From: Oscillospiraceae bacterium | GTDB taxonomy: Bacteria; Bacillota; Clostridia; Oscillospirales; Acutalibacteraceae | NCBI GenBank assembly: GCA_902796075.1 | Contig: CADBNN010000103.1 | Location: 1 to 40,783, forward strand | Direction: 5' to 3' | Length of the DNA: 40,783 bases | Shown here: positions 1 to 8,600 of the stretch, one piece after another | Position numbering within the stretch: the stretch's first letter is position 1 | Layout of the letters: each line of letters starts with the position of its first letter | The notes under the pieces: model-generated | Told to the model about the DNA's origin: nothing | Databases searched by the model: none | The model's input: the letters and a program-made list of their open reading frames with translations, nothing else | Position numbers and translations under genes: made by a program

Positions 1-53
1 AAGAGCAGACGGACATGTTTACGGCGCGTGGTTATACGGAAGTGTGGTATTGA
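1..53 (+). CDS. C-terminal end of a gene cut by the window edge
   Basis: A reading frame open from the left edge ends in TGA at 51-53 and encodes EQTDMFTARGYTEVWY. The tail is compatible with the end of a small enzyme such as a GNAT acetyltransferase, but 16 residues are too few to name a family. No terminator hairpin with a T-tract follows; the hairpin cluster starts about ten bases later. Confidence 0.35.
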   Translation, partial: EQTDMFTARGYTEVWY

Positions 54-60
54 ATGATTT

Positions 61-205
61 TCGGCAATGATGTCGCTTCGCTAATGATGTGTGCCTGCAG
101 GCACATATGGCAAACATCGCATCATTGCGGCACGAAGTGACGCAACATCATTTCGGAGCGCAAGCGGAGATACATCATCAGCCGCTAGAGGCGGCGGCAT
201 CATTG
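61..205. repeat. Cluster of small hairpins separated by ATGATGT / ACATCAT spacers
   Basis: The spacer ATGATGT occurs at 67-73 and 84-90. Its reverse complement ACATCAT occurs at 145-151 and 172-178, with shortened copies (GCATCATT) near 119 and 198. The spacers alternate with short self-complementary segments: the perfect palindrome GTGCCTGCAGGCAC at 91-104, and GCCGC-TAGAG-GCGGC at 181-195. Spacers point one way left of the central palindrome and the other way to its right, so the whole block is roughly palindromic. It does not look like coding sequence. It could be a remnant of a mobile element end or a folded nucleic-acid element; I do not recognise a named family. Confidence 0.6.
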
Positions 206-231
206 ACATTTAATCATTTCGGGCTTATAAT
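203..231 (+). promoter_or_regulatory. Sigma-A promoter upstream of the 38-residue peptide gene
   Basis: TTGACA at 203-208 and TATAAT at 226-231 are both perfect consensus hexamers with a 17-base spacer. Transcription should start near 238, leaving about 145 bases of leader before the peptide start at 383. The -35 element abuts the last spacer of the hairpin cluster. Confidence 0.75.
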
Positions 232-345
232 TGATATATATGAACGAACAAACATACAAACCGATCCAAAACAACTGCGGCGCGATCAGACGTATGCTTA
301 TTTCATCAATAAAAACCATAAAAGAAAAGAGCGAATAGAAAATAG

Positions 346-365
346 AATCCCGACAAATCGGGATT
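346..365 (+). other. Perfect inverted repeat just before the peptide RBS
   Basis: AATCCCGA (346-353) and TCGGGATT (358-365) form an 8-base-pair stem with a CAAA loop, ending two bases before the GCGGAGGG ribosome-binding site. There is no T-tract, so it is not a convincing terminator. It may protect the 5' side of the ribosome-binding site or influence initiation. Confidence 0.5.
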
Positions 366-382
366 TGCGGAGGGAAATGCGT

Positions 383-499
383 ATGACAAGAACAGCAGAT
401 TTCAATGATAATATCGAGATTCTCGGCGCATCCGAAATGGTAGGCTCGGCAATCACTGTCGGCGGTTCATCGGCAACTTGTTCTTCAGTTGTCTTCTGA
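383..499 (+). CDS. 38-residue Ser/Thr/Cys-rich peptide, possible RiPP precursor
   Basis: The gene encodes a 38-residue peptide. The start at 383 is chosen because GCGGAGGG (367-374) lies 8 bases upstream; an ATG at 377 is too close to it. The first ~21 residues are acidic (two Asp and two Glu in FNDNIEILGASEM) and leader-like. The last 17 residues, SAITVGGSSATCSSVVF, contain five Ser, two Thr and one Cys, with a Gly-Gly that could mark a cleavage site. This leader/core layout is typical of ribosomally made, post-translationally modified peptides (azole, lanthionine or related classes). No modification enzyme or transporter is visible in the window, so the class is unknown. It has its own consensus promoter. 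It could also be an orphan remnant or an unmodified small peptide. Confidence 0.45.
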   Translation: MTRTADFNDNIEILGASEMVGSAITVGGSSATCSSVVF

Positions 500-571
500 A
501 AAGAAGATGTAGATTCAATGCTGTTTTCTCAACCGTCAGTTGGGTCATGTTTGCTTTTAAATCTCTTCAAA

Positions 572-594
572 TTTGAGCTATTGTCTGCTATAAT
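572..594 (+). promoter_or_regulatory. Probable promoter of the XRE regulator gene
   Basis: TATAAT at 589-594 is preceded by TG one base upstream (TGC-TATAAT), an extended -10. A -35 is weak or absent; the best candidate is CTTCAA around 565-570. The start codon is at 627 with AAAGGAG about ten bases upstream. Confidence 0.5.
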
Positions 595-626
595 TTTATC
601 GACTCAAAAAAAGGAGAATTCATAAA

Positions 627-1136
627 ATGAAGGAAACAATGGGACAAATCATCCGTCGGTTGCGTAAAGAGAGGAATCTAACGCAAGAAGAACTGGCAGA
701 GCAGCTAAATATATCTTCACAAGCAATTTCAAAGTGGGAGAATAATACTGCAATGCCGGATATTTCTCAGGTTGTTCCGCTTGCTAAATTGTTCGGTGTA
801 TCGACAGATTTTCTTCTCGGTAATGAAACAAGTGTAAGCGCCAGCAAAGATCAGGTAACGTACCCACTATGGGTAATGGGCATTTACAATACTGACGCGC
901 ATGCACACTTATATAATTTTTCTGTTGAGCTGATTCCAGTAATTCAGAGAAACATGAGCGAAAAGAGCTTTTTAGATATTGAATATCATCAAAAAAACGA
1001 TGACGGTAGAGTTGAGGTTACACTCTATTGGATAACCAAGGATGAAGTATTCAATTTCCGTGCAGGGGACAGCGAAGCCTGCAGAAAGGCCACTCTCCGA
1101 ATTTGCGAGAAAGGAATATATGATCATATAACTTAA
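627..1136 (+). CDS. XRE-family helix-turn-helix transcriptional regulator
   Basis: This is a 169-residue protein. Residues 1-66 are a classic Cro/CI-type helix-turn-helix (LTQEELAEQL, then SQAISKWE as recognition helix, and DFLLG at the domain end), as found in Firmicutes phage, plasmid and housekeeping regulators. Residues ~75-169 form a mixed alpha/beta domain without a recognised family. It contains no TPR-like or metal-binding pattern, so the signal it senses is unknown. The start ATG at 627 follows AAAGGAG. The gene is AT-rich like its left neighbours and unlike the GC-rich genes from 1531 on, consistent with horizontal transfer. It may regulate the peptide gene just upstream, but that rests only on adjacency. 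Confidence 0.8.
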   Translation: MKETMGQIIRRLRKERNLTQEELAEQLNISSQAISKWENNTAMPDISQVVPLAKLFGVSTDFLLGNETSVSASKDQVTYPLWVMGIYNTDAHAHLYNFSVELIPVIQRNMSEKSFLDIEYHQKNDDGRVEVTLYWITKDEVFNFRAGDSEACRKATLRICEKGIYDHIT

Positions 1137-1258
1137 CCAAACAACAACTGCAGGACGAGATCATGTCTCACGTCCGCCACGGTTTCTGTCGCACCTGTGG
1201 CGGCGAGGTAGTGTTCGAAGGTACGCCTGAACAGATCATCGGCTGTAAGGGATTCTAA
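1124..1258 (+). pseudogene. 3' fragment of a zinc-ribbon protein gene
   Basis: A frame open from 1124 to the TAA at 1256-1258 overlaps the end of the XRE gene. It reads TKQQLQDEIMSHVRHGFCRTC, then GGEVVFEGTPEQIIGCKGF. The first internal ATG is at 1163 and has no ribosome-binding site. CRTC and a lone Cys near the end suggest half of a zinc ribbon. The sequence looks protein-like, but there is no upstream start signal. I read it as the surviving 3' end of a longer gene joined to the XRE gene by a deletion. I do not recognise the parent family. Confidence 0.4.
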
Positions 1259-1288
1259 AACCGGAAGATATCTGAAAGAAATGATATA

Positions 1289-1306
1289 GACAAATTCAAA
1301 TTTGTC
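1289..1306. promoter_or_regulatory. 18-base palindrome, possible operator
   Basis: GACAAATT and AATTTGTC form an 8-base inverted repeat around a central CA. It lies in non-coding AT-rich sequence between the zinc-ribbon fragment and the two TATCATTATGG repeats. The symmetry and length suit a dimeric regulator, but no gene immediately downstream explains it. Confidence 0.35.
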
Positions 1307-1320
1307 GGGATAACAAGCGT

Positions 1321-1365
1321 GTATCATTATGGCGTTTTTAATAAGGTTTACGTATCATTATGGCG
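1321..1365. repeat. Two identical 14-base direct repeats carrying TATCATTATGG
   Basis: GTATCATTATGGCG occurs at 1321-1334 and again at 1352-1365, 31 bases apart (about three helical turns). The core TATCATTATGG recurs exactly at 5628-5638, over the -10 of the dockerin metallophosphoesterase promoter. It resembles the TATCA/TGATA half-sites at the xylB and repressor promoters. This may be an upstream binding site for the regulator at 4429. Confidence 0.45.
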
Positions 1366-1381
1366 CTCTTATACATGAAAG

Positions 1382-1416
1382 AAACGTCTTTTGTCTTCCG
1401 ACAAAAGACGTTTTTT
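1382..1416 (+). terminator. Strong intrinsic terminator
   Basis: A 14-base-pair perfect stem (1382-1395 with 1400-1413), loop TTCC and a following T-run. It insulates the AT-rich left block from the xylose genes. Confidence 0.85.
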
Positions 1417-1478
1417 CGTTATATTCGGCTTACGCCGCGTTTTATTGCGCGGCAAGGTCGGCAGACGGAAACCGTCCC

Positions 1479-1507
1479 TTTACAATTCCCCGGGAATATG
1501 GTATCAT
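1479..1507 (+). promoter_or_regulatory. xylB promoter with palindromic operator in its spacer
   Basis: TTTACA (1479-1484) and TATCAT (1502-1507) are 17 bases apart. The spacer holds the perfect palindrome ATTCCCCGGGAAT (1485-1497). The -10 overlaps TATGGTATCA (1497-1506), a 10-mer also present in the metallophosphoesterase promoter (5634-5643). The xylB ATG is 23 bases past the -10, with AAGGAGG at 1517-1523. Confidence 0.65.
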
Positions 1508-1530
1508 CAAAATAACAAGGAGGCGATCCC

Positions 1531-3009
1531 ATGGGCTATTATATCGGTATCGATCTGGGTACTTCCGCCGTGAAACTGCTGTTGGTGGACGAAGCCGGCG
1601 CCATTCTCAACCGGGTGAGCAAGCCCTATCCCCTGCTGTTTCCCCGGCCGGGCTGGGCCGAACAGGAGCCGGCCGCCTGGTGGAACGCCTGCCTGACCGG
1701 TTTGCCGGAACTGCTGGCCGGGTTTGACGCGGCCCGGGTGGCCGCCGTGGGCGTGGCCGGCCAAATGCACGGTTTGGTGGCGCTGGACGAGCGGGATCAG
1801 GTGATCCGGCCGGCCATTTTGTGGAACGACGGCCGCACCGGCGAAGAAACCGCCTATTTGAACAACACCGTGGGCAAAAACGTGTTGTCGCAACGCACCG
1901 GCAACATTGCCTTTGCGGGCTTTACCGCCCCCAAACTGCTGTGGATGCGACGCCACGAGCCGGAAAACTTTGCCCGCATTCGCAAGATCATGCTTCCCAA
2001 GGATTACATCAACTATCAACTCACCGGCGTGCACGCCTGCGATTATTCCGACGCTTCCGGCATGCTGCTGTTAGACGTGCAAAACAAGTGCTGGTCGGCC
2101 CCCATGCTGGCCGAATGCGGCGTGAGCGAAGCCCAAATGCCCCGCCTGTTTGAAAGTTATGAACCCATCGGCACCCTGAAAGCCGACGTGGCGGCGGCAT
2201 TGGGTTTGCCGGCCAACGTGCGGGTGGTGGCCGGCGCGGGCGACAACGCCGCGGCCGCCGTGGGCACCGGCACGGTACAAGACGGCGCCTGCAATATTTC
2301 GCTTGGCACCAGCGGCACCCTGTTTATTGCGGCCGACGCCTTCGGGGTGGACCCCCGCAACGCTCTGCACGCCTTTGCCCACGCCAACGGGCGGTTTCAT
2401 TTAATGGGCTGCATGCTGTGCGCCGCCGGGTGCAACCAATGGTTTTGCGGCGATATTCTGCAAACGTCCGACTACGCCGGCGAACAACAGGCCATCGATC
2501 CCCAACGGCTGGGCCGCAACCGGGTGTTCTTTTTGCCCTACTTAATGGGTGAGCGCAGTCCCATCAACGATACCGACGCCCGGGGCGCTTTTATCGGCAT
2601 GTCGATGGATACCACCCGGGCCGATATGGTGCAGGCCGTGCTGGAAGGGGTGGCCTTTGCCCTGCGGGACAGTTTGGAAGTGGCCAAAAGCATCGGCGTG
2701 CCTGTCACCCGTTCTCACCTGTGTGGCGGCGGCGCCAAAAGTCCCCTGTGGCAAACCGTGCTGGCCAATGTGCTCAACATTCCCCTCAGCCTGCCCCAAA
2801 CCGAAGAAGGCCCCGGTTACGGCGCGGCTATGCTGGCCATGGTGGGGTGCGGCGCGTATGACAGCGTGGCCGCCTGCGCCCGGGCGCTGGTGCGCACCGC
2901 CAAAACGGTGCAGCCCGACCCGGCCGTCGCCGCCCGGTATGAAGAACGCTACCGGCAGTTTCAGCGCATTTATCCCGCCCTGCGGGATCTGTTTCCCACA
3001 TTACGATAG
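1531..3009 (+). CDS. xylB: Xylulokinase
   Basis: It phosphorylates D-xylulose with ATP to xylulose-5-phosphate, feeding the pentose phosphate pathway in the cytoplasm. The 492 residues match the usual length of FGGY-family sugar kinases. Visible marks are the N-terminal phosphate-binding GIDLGTS (residues 6-12), GQMHG (77-81), WNDGRT (98-103), the catalytic Asp in GAGDNAAAA (D238), the second ATPase motif GTSGT, and the C-terminal GGGAKSPLW. The GQMHG segment and the partner gene favour xylulokinase over gluconate or glycerol kinase. The ATG at 1531 has AAGGAGG seven bases upstream. xylA follows after 14 bases, so the two are co-transcribed. Confidence 0.95.
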   Translation: MGYYIGIDLGTSAVKLLLVDEAGAILNRVSKPYPLLFPRPGWAEQEPAAWWNACLTGLPELLAGFDAARVAAVGVAGQMHGLVALDERDQVIRPAILWNDGRTGEETAYLNNTVGKNVLSQRTGNIAFAGFTAPKLLWMRRHEPENFARIRKIMLPKDYINYQLTGVHACDYSDASGMLLLDVQNKCWSAPMLAECGVSEAQMPRLFESYEPIGTLKADVAAALGLPANVRVVAGAGDNAAAAVGTGTVQDGACNISLGTSGTLFIAADAFGVDPRNALHAFAHANGRFHLMGCMLCAAGCNQWFCGDILQTSDYAGEQQAIDPQRLGRNRVFFLPYLMGERSPINDTDARGAFIGMSMDTTRADMVQAVLEGVAFALRDSLEVAKSIGVPVTRSHLCGGGAKSPLWQTVLANVLNIPLSLPQTEEGPGYGAAMLAMVGCGAYDSVAACARALVRTAKTVQPDPAVAARYEERYRQFQRIYPALRDLFPTLR

Positions 3010-3023
3010 GAGTGTGCCGCCTT

Positions 3024-4340
3024 ATGAAAACGTTTTTTGAATCTCTTCCCCCCGTTCGATATGAAGGACCCCAAACCGCCAACCCCCTGGCCTTTCGGTT
3101 TTATGACGCCGACCGGGTGATATTGGGCAAACCCATGCGGGAGCATTTGCCCTTTGCCATGGCGTGGTGGCACACCCTGTGCGCCGCCGGCACCGATATG
3201 TTCGGCCGGGATACGGCCGATAAATCCTTCGGCGCCGAAAAAGGCACCATGGAACACGCCCGGGCCAAAGTGGACGCCGGCTTTGCCTTTATGCAAAAGC
3301 TGGGCATTCGGTATTTTTGTTTTCACGACGTAGACTTAGTGCCCGAAGCCGACGACATAAAAGAAACCAATCGCCGGCTGGACGAAATAAGCGATTATAT
3401 GCTCACCAAAATGCAGGCTTCCGGCATTCGCTGTTTGTGGGGCACCGCCAATTTGTTCAGCAACCCCCGCTATATGAACGGCGCCGGCACGTCCAACGAT
3501 CCCGACGTGTTCTGTTTTGCGGCGGCGCAAGTGAAAAAAGCCCTGGACCTGACCGTGAAACTGGGGGGCAAGCATTACCTGTTCTGGGGCGGCCGCGAAG
3601 GGTATGAGACCCTGCTGAATACCGACGTGAAGCTGGAGCAGGAAAACATGGCCCGGCTGATGCACCTGGCGGTAGACTACGGCCGCAGCATCGGCTTTGC
3701 GGGTGATTTTTATGTGGAGCCCAAACCCAAAGAGCCCATGAAGCATCAATATGATTTTGACGCCGCCACCGCCATCGGCTTTTTGCGGCAATACGGATTA
3801 GACAGAGACTTTAAGCTGAACATTGAAGCCAATCACGCCACCCTGGCCGGCCACACCTTTCAGCACGAACTGCGCATAGCATCCATAAACGGCATGCTGG
3901 GGTCTATAGACGCCAACCAGGGCGATCTGCTGCTGGGGTGGGATACAGACGAATTCCCCTGCAACGTGTACGACGCCACCCTGTGCATGCTGGAAGTGCT
4001 GAAAAACGGCGGCCTGACCGGCGGCTTTAACTTTGACGCCAAAACCCGCCGCCCCTCTTACACGGCGCAAGACCTGGCCCACGCCTTTATTCTGGGCATG
4101 GATACCTACGCCCTGGGGCTGATAAAAGCGGCGGCGCTGATAGAAGACGGCCGGCTGGACCGGTTTGTGGCCCAACGCTACGCCGGTTACCAAACCGGGA
4201 TAGGCGCCAGGATTCGCACCGGCCAAACCACGCTGGCGGAACTGGCGGCCTACGCCGAATCTCTTGGCGCCCCCGCCCTGCCCGAAAGCGGCCGGCAGGA
4301 ATACTTGGAAAGCGTGGTCAACAGCGTGCTGTTCGGCTGA
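3024..4340 (+). CDS. xylA: Xylose isomerase
   Basis: It interconverts D-xylose and D-xylulose, the step before XylB. The protein has 438 residues, the usual length of class II xylose isomerases. Active-site residues are all in place: His101 and Asp104 in HDVD, Glu232 and Lys234 in VEPKP, Glu268 and His271 in NIEANHA, Asp296 in IDANQGD, and metal ligands Asp307 and Asp309. I chose the ATG at 3024 over an in-frame GTG at 3012, because N-terminal [16 protein letters not shown] matches the family and GGAG at 3009-3012 is then upstream. The order xylB-xylA is reversed relative to many genomes. No xylose transporter is adjacent. Confidence 0.95.
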   Translation: MKTFFESLPPVRYEGPQTANPLAFRFYDADRVILGKPMREHLPFAMAWWHTLCAAGTDMFGRDTADKSFGAEKGTMEHARAKVDAGFAFMQKLGIRYFCFHDVDLVPEADDIKETNRRLDEISDYMLTKMQASGIRCLWGTANLFSNPRYMNGAGTSNDPDVFCFAAAQVKKALDLTVKLGGKHYLFWGGREGYETLLNTDVKLEQENMARLMHLAVDYGRSIGFAGDFYVEPKPKEPMKHQYDFDAATAIGFLRQYGLDRDFKLNIEANHATLAGHTFQHELRIASINGMLGSIDANQGDLLLGWDTDEFPCNVYDATLCMLEVLKNGGLTGGFNFDAKTRRPSYTAQDLAHAFILGMDTYALGLIKAAALIEDGRLDRFVAQRYAGYQTGIGARIRTGQTTLAELAAYAESLGAPALPESGRQEYLESVVNSVLFG

Positions 4341-4358
4341 GCCAACACCAAGCCGGAC

Positions 4359-4409
4359 TTGCATTTCGCCGCAAAATGTGCTATGATGCTGTGGTAATGA
4401 TATATCATT
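4359..4409 (+). promoter_or_regulatory. Promoter and autoregulatory operator of the GntR/LacI repressor gene
   Basis: TTGCAT (4359-4364), a 17-base spacer and TATGAT (4382-4387), with TGC before the -10. Downstream of the expected start point is the perfect 14-base palindrome AATGATATATCATT (4396-4409), ideally placed for the repressor to block its own transcription. Its core TGATA/TATCA half-sites also appear at the xylB and metallophosphoesterase promoters. Confidence 0.65.
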
Positions 4410-4428
4410 TTGAAAGGGGCGTTTTTTC

Positions 4429-5544
4429 ATGAGCCACCCGGCGCCTGCTTTGTACAAAACCATTTATGAAAACATCAAAACCCGCATTTTGACCGGCGAA
4501 TTGGCCGAAAACAGCCGCCTGCCTACCGAAGCGGAACTCATGACCCAATACGGCGTGAGCCGCATTACCGCCAAACGGGCGCTGGACGAATTGCAAAACG
4601 ACGGGCTCATCCGCCGCCAGCGGGGCAGCGGCAGTTATGTTAACGCACCCCAAACCGGCGGGGACGATCGCTCCCGGCGCCGCATCGGTCTGCTGCTGCC
4701 CTCCCCCGCCTGGGATACGATTTCCCACATGGGCATATTGCAGGGCGCCACCGATTACGCCCTGCGCCACAACGGCCGGCTGGTGCTGTTCCATTCCAAC
4801 CGCAGCGAGCAGGCCGAACAACAGCTGCTGATGCAGGCCTGGACCGACGGCTGCGACGGGGTGCTGTATTACCCCGGGCCGGTGGAAACCGGGCGGGATA
4901 TTTTGCTGCGCATGGCGGCCTACCGCTACCCGGTGGTGATGCTGGACAAAACCATGGACGGCGTGCCCGTTTCCACCGTGGTGAGCGATAACGCGGGCGG
5001 CGCCCGGGCCTTGGGCGACCATTTGCTGGGCCGCGGCTGCCGGCATATTTTATATCTGTCCTCCGGGCCGGACCTGGGCGCCACCATCGGCGACCGGTAT
5101 TTGGGCCTTTGCCGGGCAGTGGCGGCGGCGGGTCTGCCGGCCGATACGGTGCGCACAGCCGGTTTGTTTGCCGATAAGCAGGACCTGTTTGCCAACGTGG
5201 AAAACTATGACGAAGTGGCCATTCGCCGCCTGACCGACCGTCTGCCCGTCTGGTTGGCTCAAGGCGTGGACGCCATATTTGCGCTCAACGACAATCTGGC
5301 CGCCCAAATCACGGTGGCCGCCAAAGCGGCCGGTTTGTCTATCCCCGGCGATTTTGCCCTCGCCGGGTTTGACGACGCGACTTACGCGCCCTATACCGCC
5401 CCGCCCCTCACCACCGTGCGGCAGGATTTTTACGCTATGGGTCACCGGGCGGCCCGGCAGGTGCTGCGGCAAATCGAAAACCCGGAAACCCCCGTTGACC
5501 ACGCTGTCATCCCCGCCGCGCTGGTGGTGCGGGAATCCGCTTGA
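4429..5544 (+). CDS. GntR-type DNA-binding domain fused to LacI-type sugar-binding domain
   Basis: This is a 371-residue regulator. Residues ~5-72 are a GntR-family winged helix: YENIKTRILTGELAENSRLP, followed by MTQYGVSRITAKRALDEL and the GSGSYV wing. Residues ~80-371 are a LacI/periplasmic-binding-protein-like effector domain, with RIGLLLPSP at its start, ALNDNLAAQI, FALAGFDD and the PPLTTVRQDFYAMG end. This architecture is that of AraR-type repressors of pentose use in Firmicutes, in which sugar binding releases DNA. Position after xylBA suggests it senses xylose, xylulose or a related pentose. Start ATG 4429 follows GAAAGGGG. The palindrome at 4396-4409 implies autoregulation, and a terminator follows. 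Confidence 0.9.
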   Translation: MSHPAPALYKTIYENIKTRILTGELAENSRLPTEAELMTQYGVSRITAKRALDELQNDGLIRRQRGSGSYVNAPQTGGDDRSRRRIGLLLPSPAWDTISHMGILQGATDYALRHNGRLVLFHSNRSEQAEQQLLMQAWTDGCDGVLYYPGPVETGRDILLRMAAYRYPVVMLDKTMDGVPVSTVVSDNAGGARALGDHLLGRGCRHILYLSSGPDLGATIGDRYLGLCRAVAAAGLPADTVRTAGLFADKQDLFANVENYDEVAIRRLTDRLPVWLAQGVDAIFALNDNLAAQITVAAKAAGLSIPGDFALAGFDDATYAPYTAPPLTTVRQDFYAMGHRAARQVLRQIENPETPVDHAVIPAALVVRESA

Positions 5545-5556
5545 ACCCGCTCTTTC

Positions 5557-5593
5557 AACGCCCCGTGTTATCCCGACACGCGGGCGTTTTTTT
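5557..5593 (+). terminator. Intrinsic terminator after the repressor gene
   Basis: AACGCCC/GGGCGTT plus GTGT/ACAC form a nearly continuous stem (5557-5568 with 5576-5588, one bulge), followed by seven T. Confidence 0.85.
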
Positions 5594-5604
5594 GGCAAAA
5601 GCCC

Positions 5605-5643
5605 TTGACAAACCGGCTAACTTGACATATCATTATGGTATCA
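5605..5643 (+). promoter_or_regulatory. Promoter of the dockerin metallophosphoesterase with overlapping operator-like repeat
   Basis: TTGACA (5605-5610), a 17-base spacer, TATCAT (5628-5633). TATCATTATGGTATCA (5628-5643) begins on the -10 and contains both the 11-mer shared with 1322 and 1353 and the 10-mer shared with the xylB promoter. A bound repressor would cover the -10 and start point. Confidence 0.65.
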
Positions 5644-5684
5644 ACTCCGTTATTTGGTATGTCAAAAAAGAAAGAGGTTACGTT

Positions 5685-8600
5685 ATGAAACGATGGATCC
5701 CGTTATTGCTGGTTTTGTTGCTGGCGCTGGGCCAACTGGCTGTGCCGGCCGCCGCGGAGCCGGAGCCGGTCAACATTTCCTTCCGCACCATGGACACCAC
5801 CGCCGGTGTGAACGGCGACGGCGACAAAACCACCGACGCGCGCCGTACCGAAGGCGCCGCATCGGTGAAGTGGCAATATGCAGCCGCTTCCGGCGACGTT
5901 CCCTGGTATTATGTGTACTGCGATAATTTTGGAGCCAGCGAAGGTGTGGACATTGCCGGCGCCACCCATATGATCTTCGATCTGTATGTGAGCAATATCG
6001 CATACCTGACCTTCACTTCCGGCGACGCGGGCATCAATCTTTCCGACAACAGCGGCGGCTGGAACAACAACGGCGGCCGGGTGTGGAAAGACGAATGGCT
6101 TTCTGTGCTGCAAAGCCTGAAAAGCGGCTGGAACCACGTGGTGCTGCCCATCGATTTTACCGATGCCACCGGTTCTAAAGTGTGGGCGTTTCGGGCTTAC
6201 AACACCAGCGGCAACGCCCCCGCCGGCTTTTATACCATGATGGACGACGTGCGTTTTGTGAACGAAGCCTATTTGAACAGCGAGGATTACGCCGACACGC
6301 TGGCGGCCAAAGACGTGATAGCCGCCATCAGTGAAGTTACGGCCGACACGTCGGCCGAAGCAGTGCAGCAGGTCCGGGCCCGGTATGAAGCCCTCACCCC
6401 CGCCCAAAAGGAAAAAGTGACCAACGCCGCCGATCTGGACCGGATCGAAAACCTGCCGGCGGTGAATTTGCTGTGGCACGCCTGCGAAGACGGCAATTCG
6501 TGGGACACCGAAAAATCTCACGGCTCCCTTTCTTTGTGGAACCAGTCGGCGGTGGGCGACAACTGCGTGCGCATCAACTGCACCGACGAAATGTTCTTTT
6601 TCTCCATTTGCCCCTTCGGGCCCCAGGATTTTACCTATGTTACCACGGTGGATTTTTGGTTTTATACCAATGATGAAAACATTTTTCAACACGGCGACTG
6701 CGGTTTTCAGCTTTCTTACACCAACGCCTGGCACAGCGGCGGCGTAGGCATTCCCCGCACGGTGCTGCGCGCCCTCACCCTGCAAAAGGGCTGGAACCAC
6801 CTGGTGCTGCCGTTGGACTTTTCGGCCATGACGGCTGACTGCGACCTGACCAAGATTCAGCGCTTCCGCTTTTTCTCGGTGGGGCTGGAAGCGGACAAAC
6901 AGTATGAACTGGCTATGGACGAGATCCGCTTTGCCAACCGCAAAGGCATTGAAAACGCCGAATATGTGATCGCCGGTCAGGTGGAGGACGCCATAAACGC
7001 CATCGGCACCGTGAACACCTACAGCGGCCCGGCCATTGAAGCCGCCCGCACCGCTTACGACGCTTTGACCGACGCCCGCAAGGCGCTGGTTACCAACTAC
7101 GCCGTGCTGCAAGCGGCGGAGGCCGCCTTCGAATCCTTACAAGATCAAACGACCGTCACCCTGCCGGACGACATGAAACAAAAACCCGCCCTGCCTGCGG
7201 AATCCAAAGTGTGGACCCTTTCGCATTGCGATGAGGAATCGCCTGTTTCGGCCGGCGGCTGTGTGTTGAAAAACGTGGTTTCGGTAGAAGGGGAATCCTT
7301 CACCGCCATGCAGGCCCAGGCCGTCAGCAATCCCATTCAGCTCATCGTGAAAGACTCGCTTATGCTGGATCCGGTTGCGGTGGAAGGCTATGCGGCCGAA
7401 GACCTGGCGCTGAAAATGCAGTTGTATATTTCCAACACCAAGGCTTTGAAACTGAGCGACGGCCAGATCGAGATCACCTCCTCCGGCCGGGCGGACGACC
7501 AGGAACTGCACTGGATGCTGGCCGACGTGCCCCTGCAAAACGGCTGGAACAACGTGTATCTGGAACTGCGCAACGCCGTGCCGGACAAGGGCGAATTGGA
7601 CCTGAGCAATATTTTGTTTTTCCGGCTGTACGGCTTTTTGAACCAGGACGTGGTGCTGGCGGTGGATGAGATCCGCCTGACCCCCCGCACCATGCCGGAA
7701 TTTAACGAAGATTTTGCCGATCAGGCGGCGCTGGCCAAGTGGCAAAGCGCAGCCGACCTTACCTGGGACCGGCAGGCCCTTTCCTTCACCGGCAGCGAAC
7801 CGGTGCAGGTGCAAACGGCGGCCTATGCGCTCAACATTCTGCAGCCCGACCGCACGCCCATTGAATTTACGCTCACCGCCGCGGATCCCGCCGCTCTTGC
7901 CGGCGTAACCGTGACCTTGACCGACAGCGCCGGCAAATCCGCCGCCCAAACCCTGACGCCCGGTTTTGACGCCGGCGGCAAAGCCTATTGCATGGCGGTG
8001 CCCGCCGATATGCAAGCCGACGCGGGCTTTAGCTTTGAAACCGCCGGCACCGTTACCTTCACCTTTGACCTGCGGGCTCAAACCACCCTGTGGCTGGACG
8101 ATATCACCACCAAAGTGCGGGCCGAAAAGTATTGGCGCGACTGGGTGTATGATGACACCGCGCAGCCCGGCGATTATTCCTTTGCGGTGATCCCCGACAT
8201 TCAGGAACTCACCGTAAACCACCCGGATATGCTCACCACCATTATGCAATGGATCGTAGACCACAAACAGTCTGAAAACATCCGTTACGCCATAGACGTG
8301 GGCGACGTGACCTGGAACGGCCACGCCGGCAGCACCCGGGAATTCGGCACGGCGGCCCGCGCGTTCAAAAAACTGCAGGACGCGGGCATTGAATATTCCA
8401 TCGCCTACGGCAATCACGACGTGCAGTCCGGCCGTGACACCACCCTGCTCAACCGCTATTTCCCCTTGTCTAACTACCAAACGTTTGCCTCCTACGGCGG
8501 CGTGAAAGAAGAAGGCAAGGTGGACAATATCTTCTTCCGCTTTTCGGTTTACGGCGTGCCCTATCTGGTGCTTTCGCTGGAATTTGATCCTGCCGCCGAT

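Noticed and set aside
240-338. A 32-codon ORF beginning MNEQTYKPIQNNC
   Set aside because: It starts about two bases after the predicted transcription start, so it would be leaderless with no RBS; composition looks like chance in an AT-rich leader.
89-382. N-terminal extension of the 38-residue peptide
   Set aside because: It runs through the hairpin cluster and the promoter, has no RBS, and its residues look like random AT-rich sequence.
1306-1320. GGATAACAA resembling part of a lac operator
   Set aside because: Only a short half-match without symmetry; no lac-type gene nearby.
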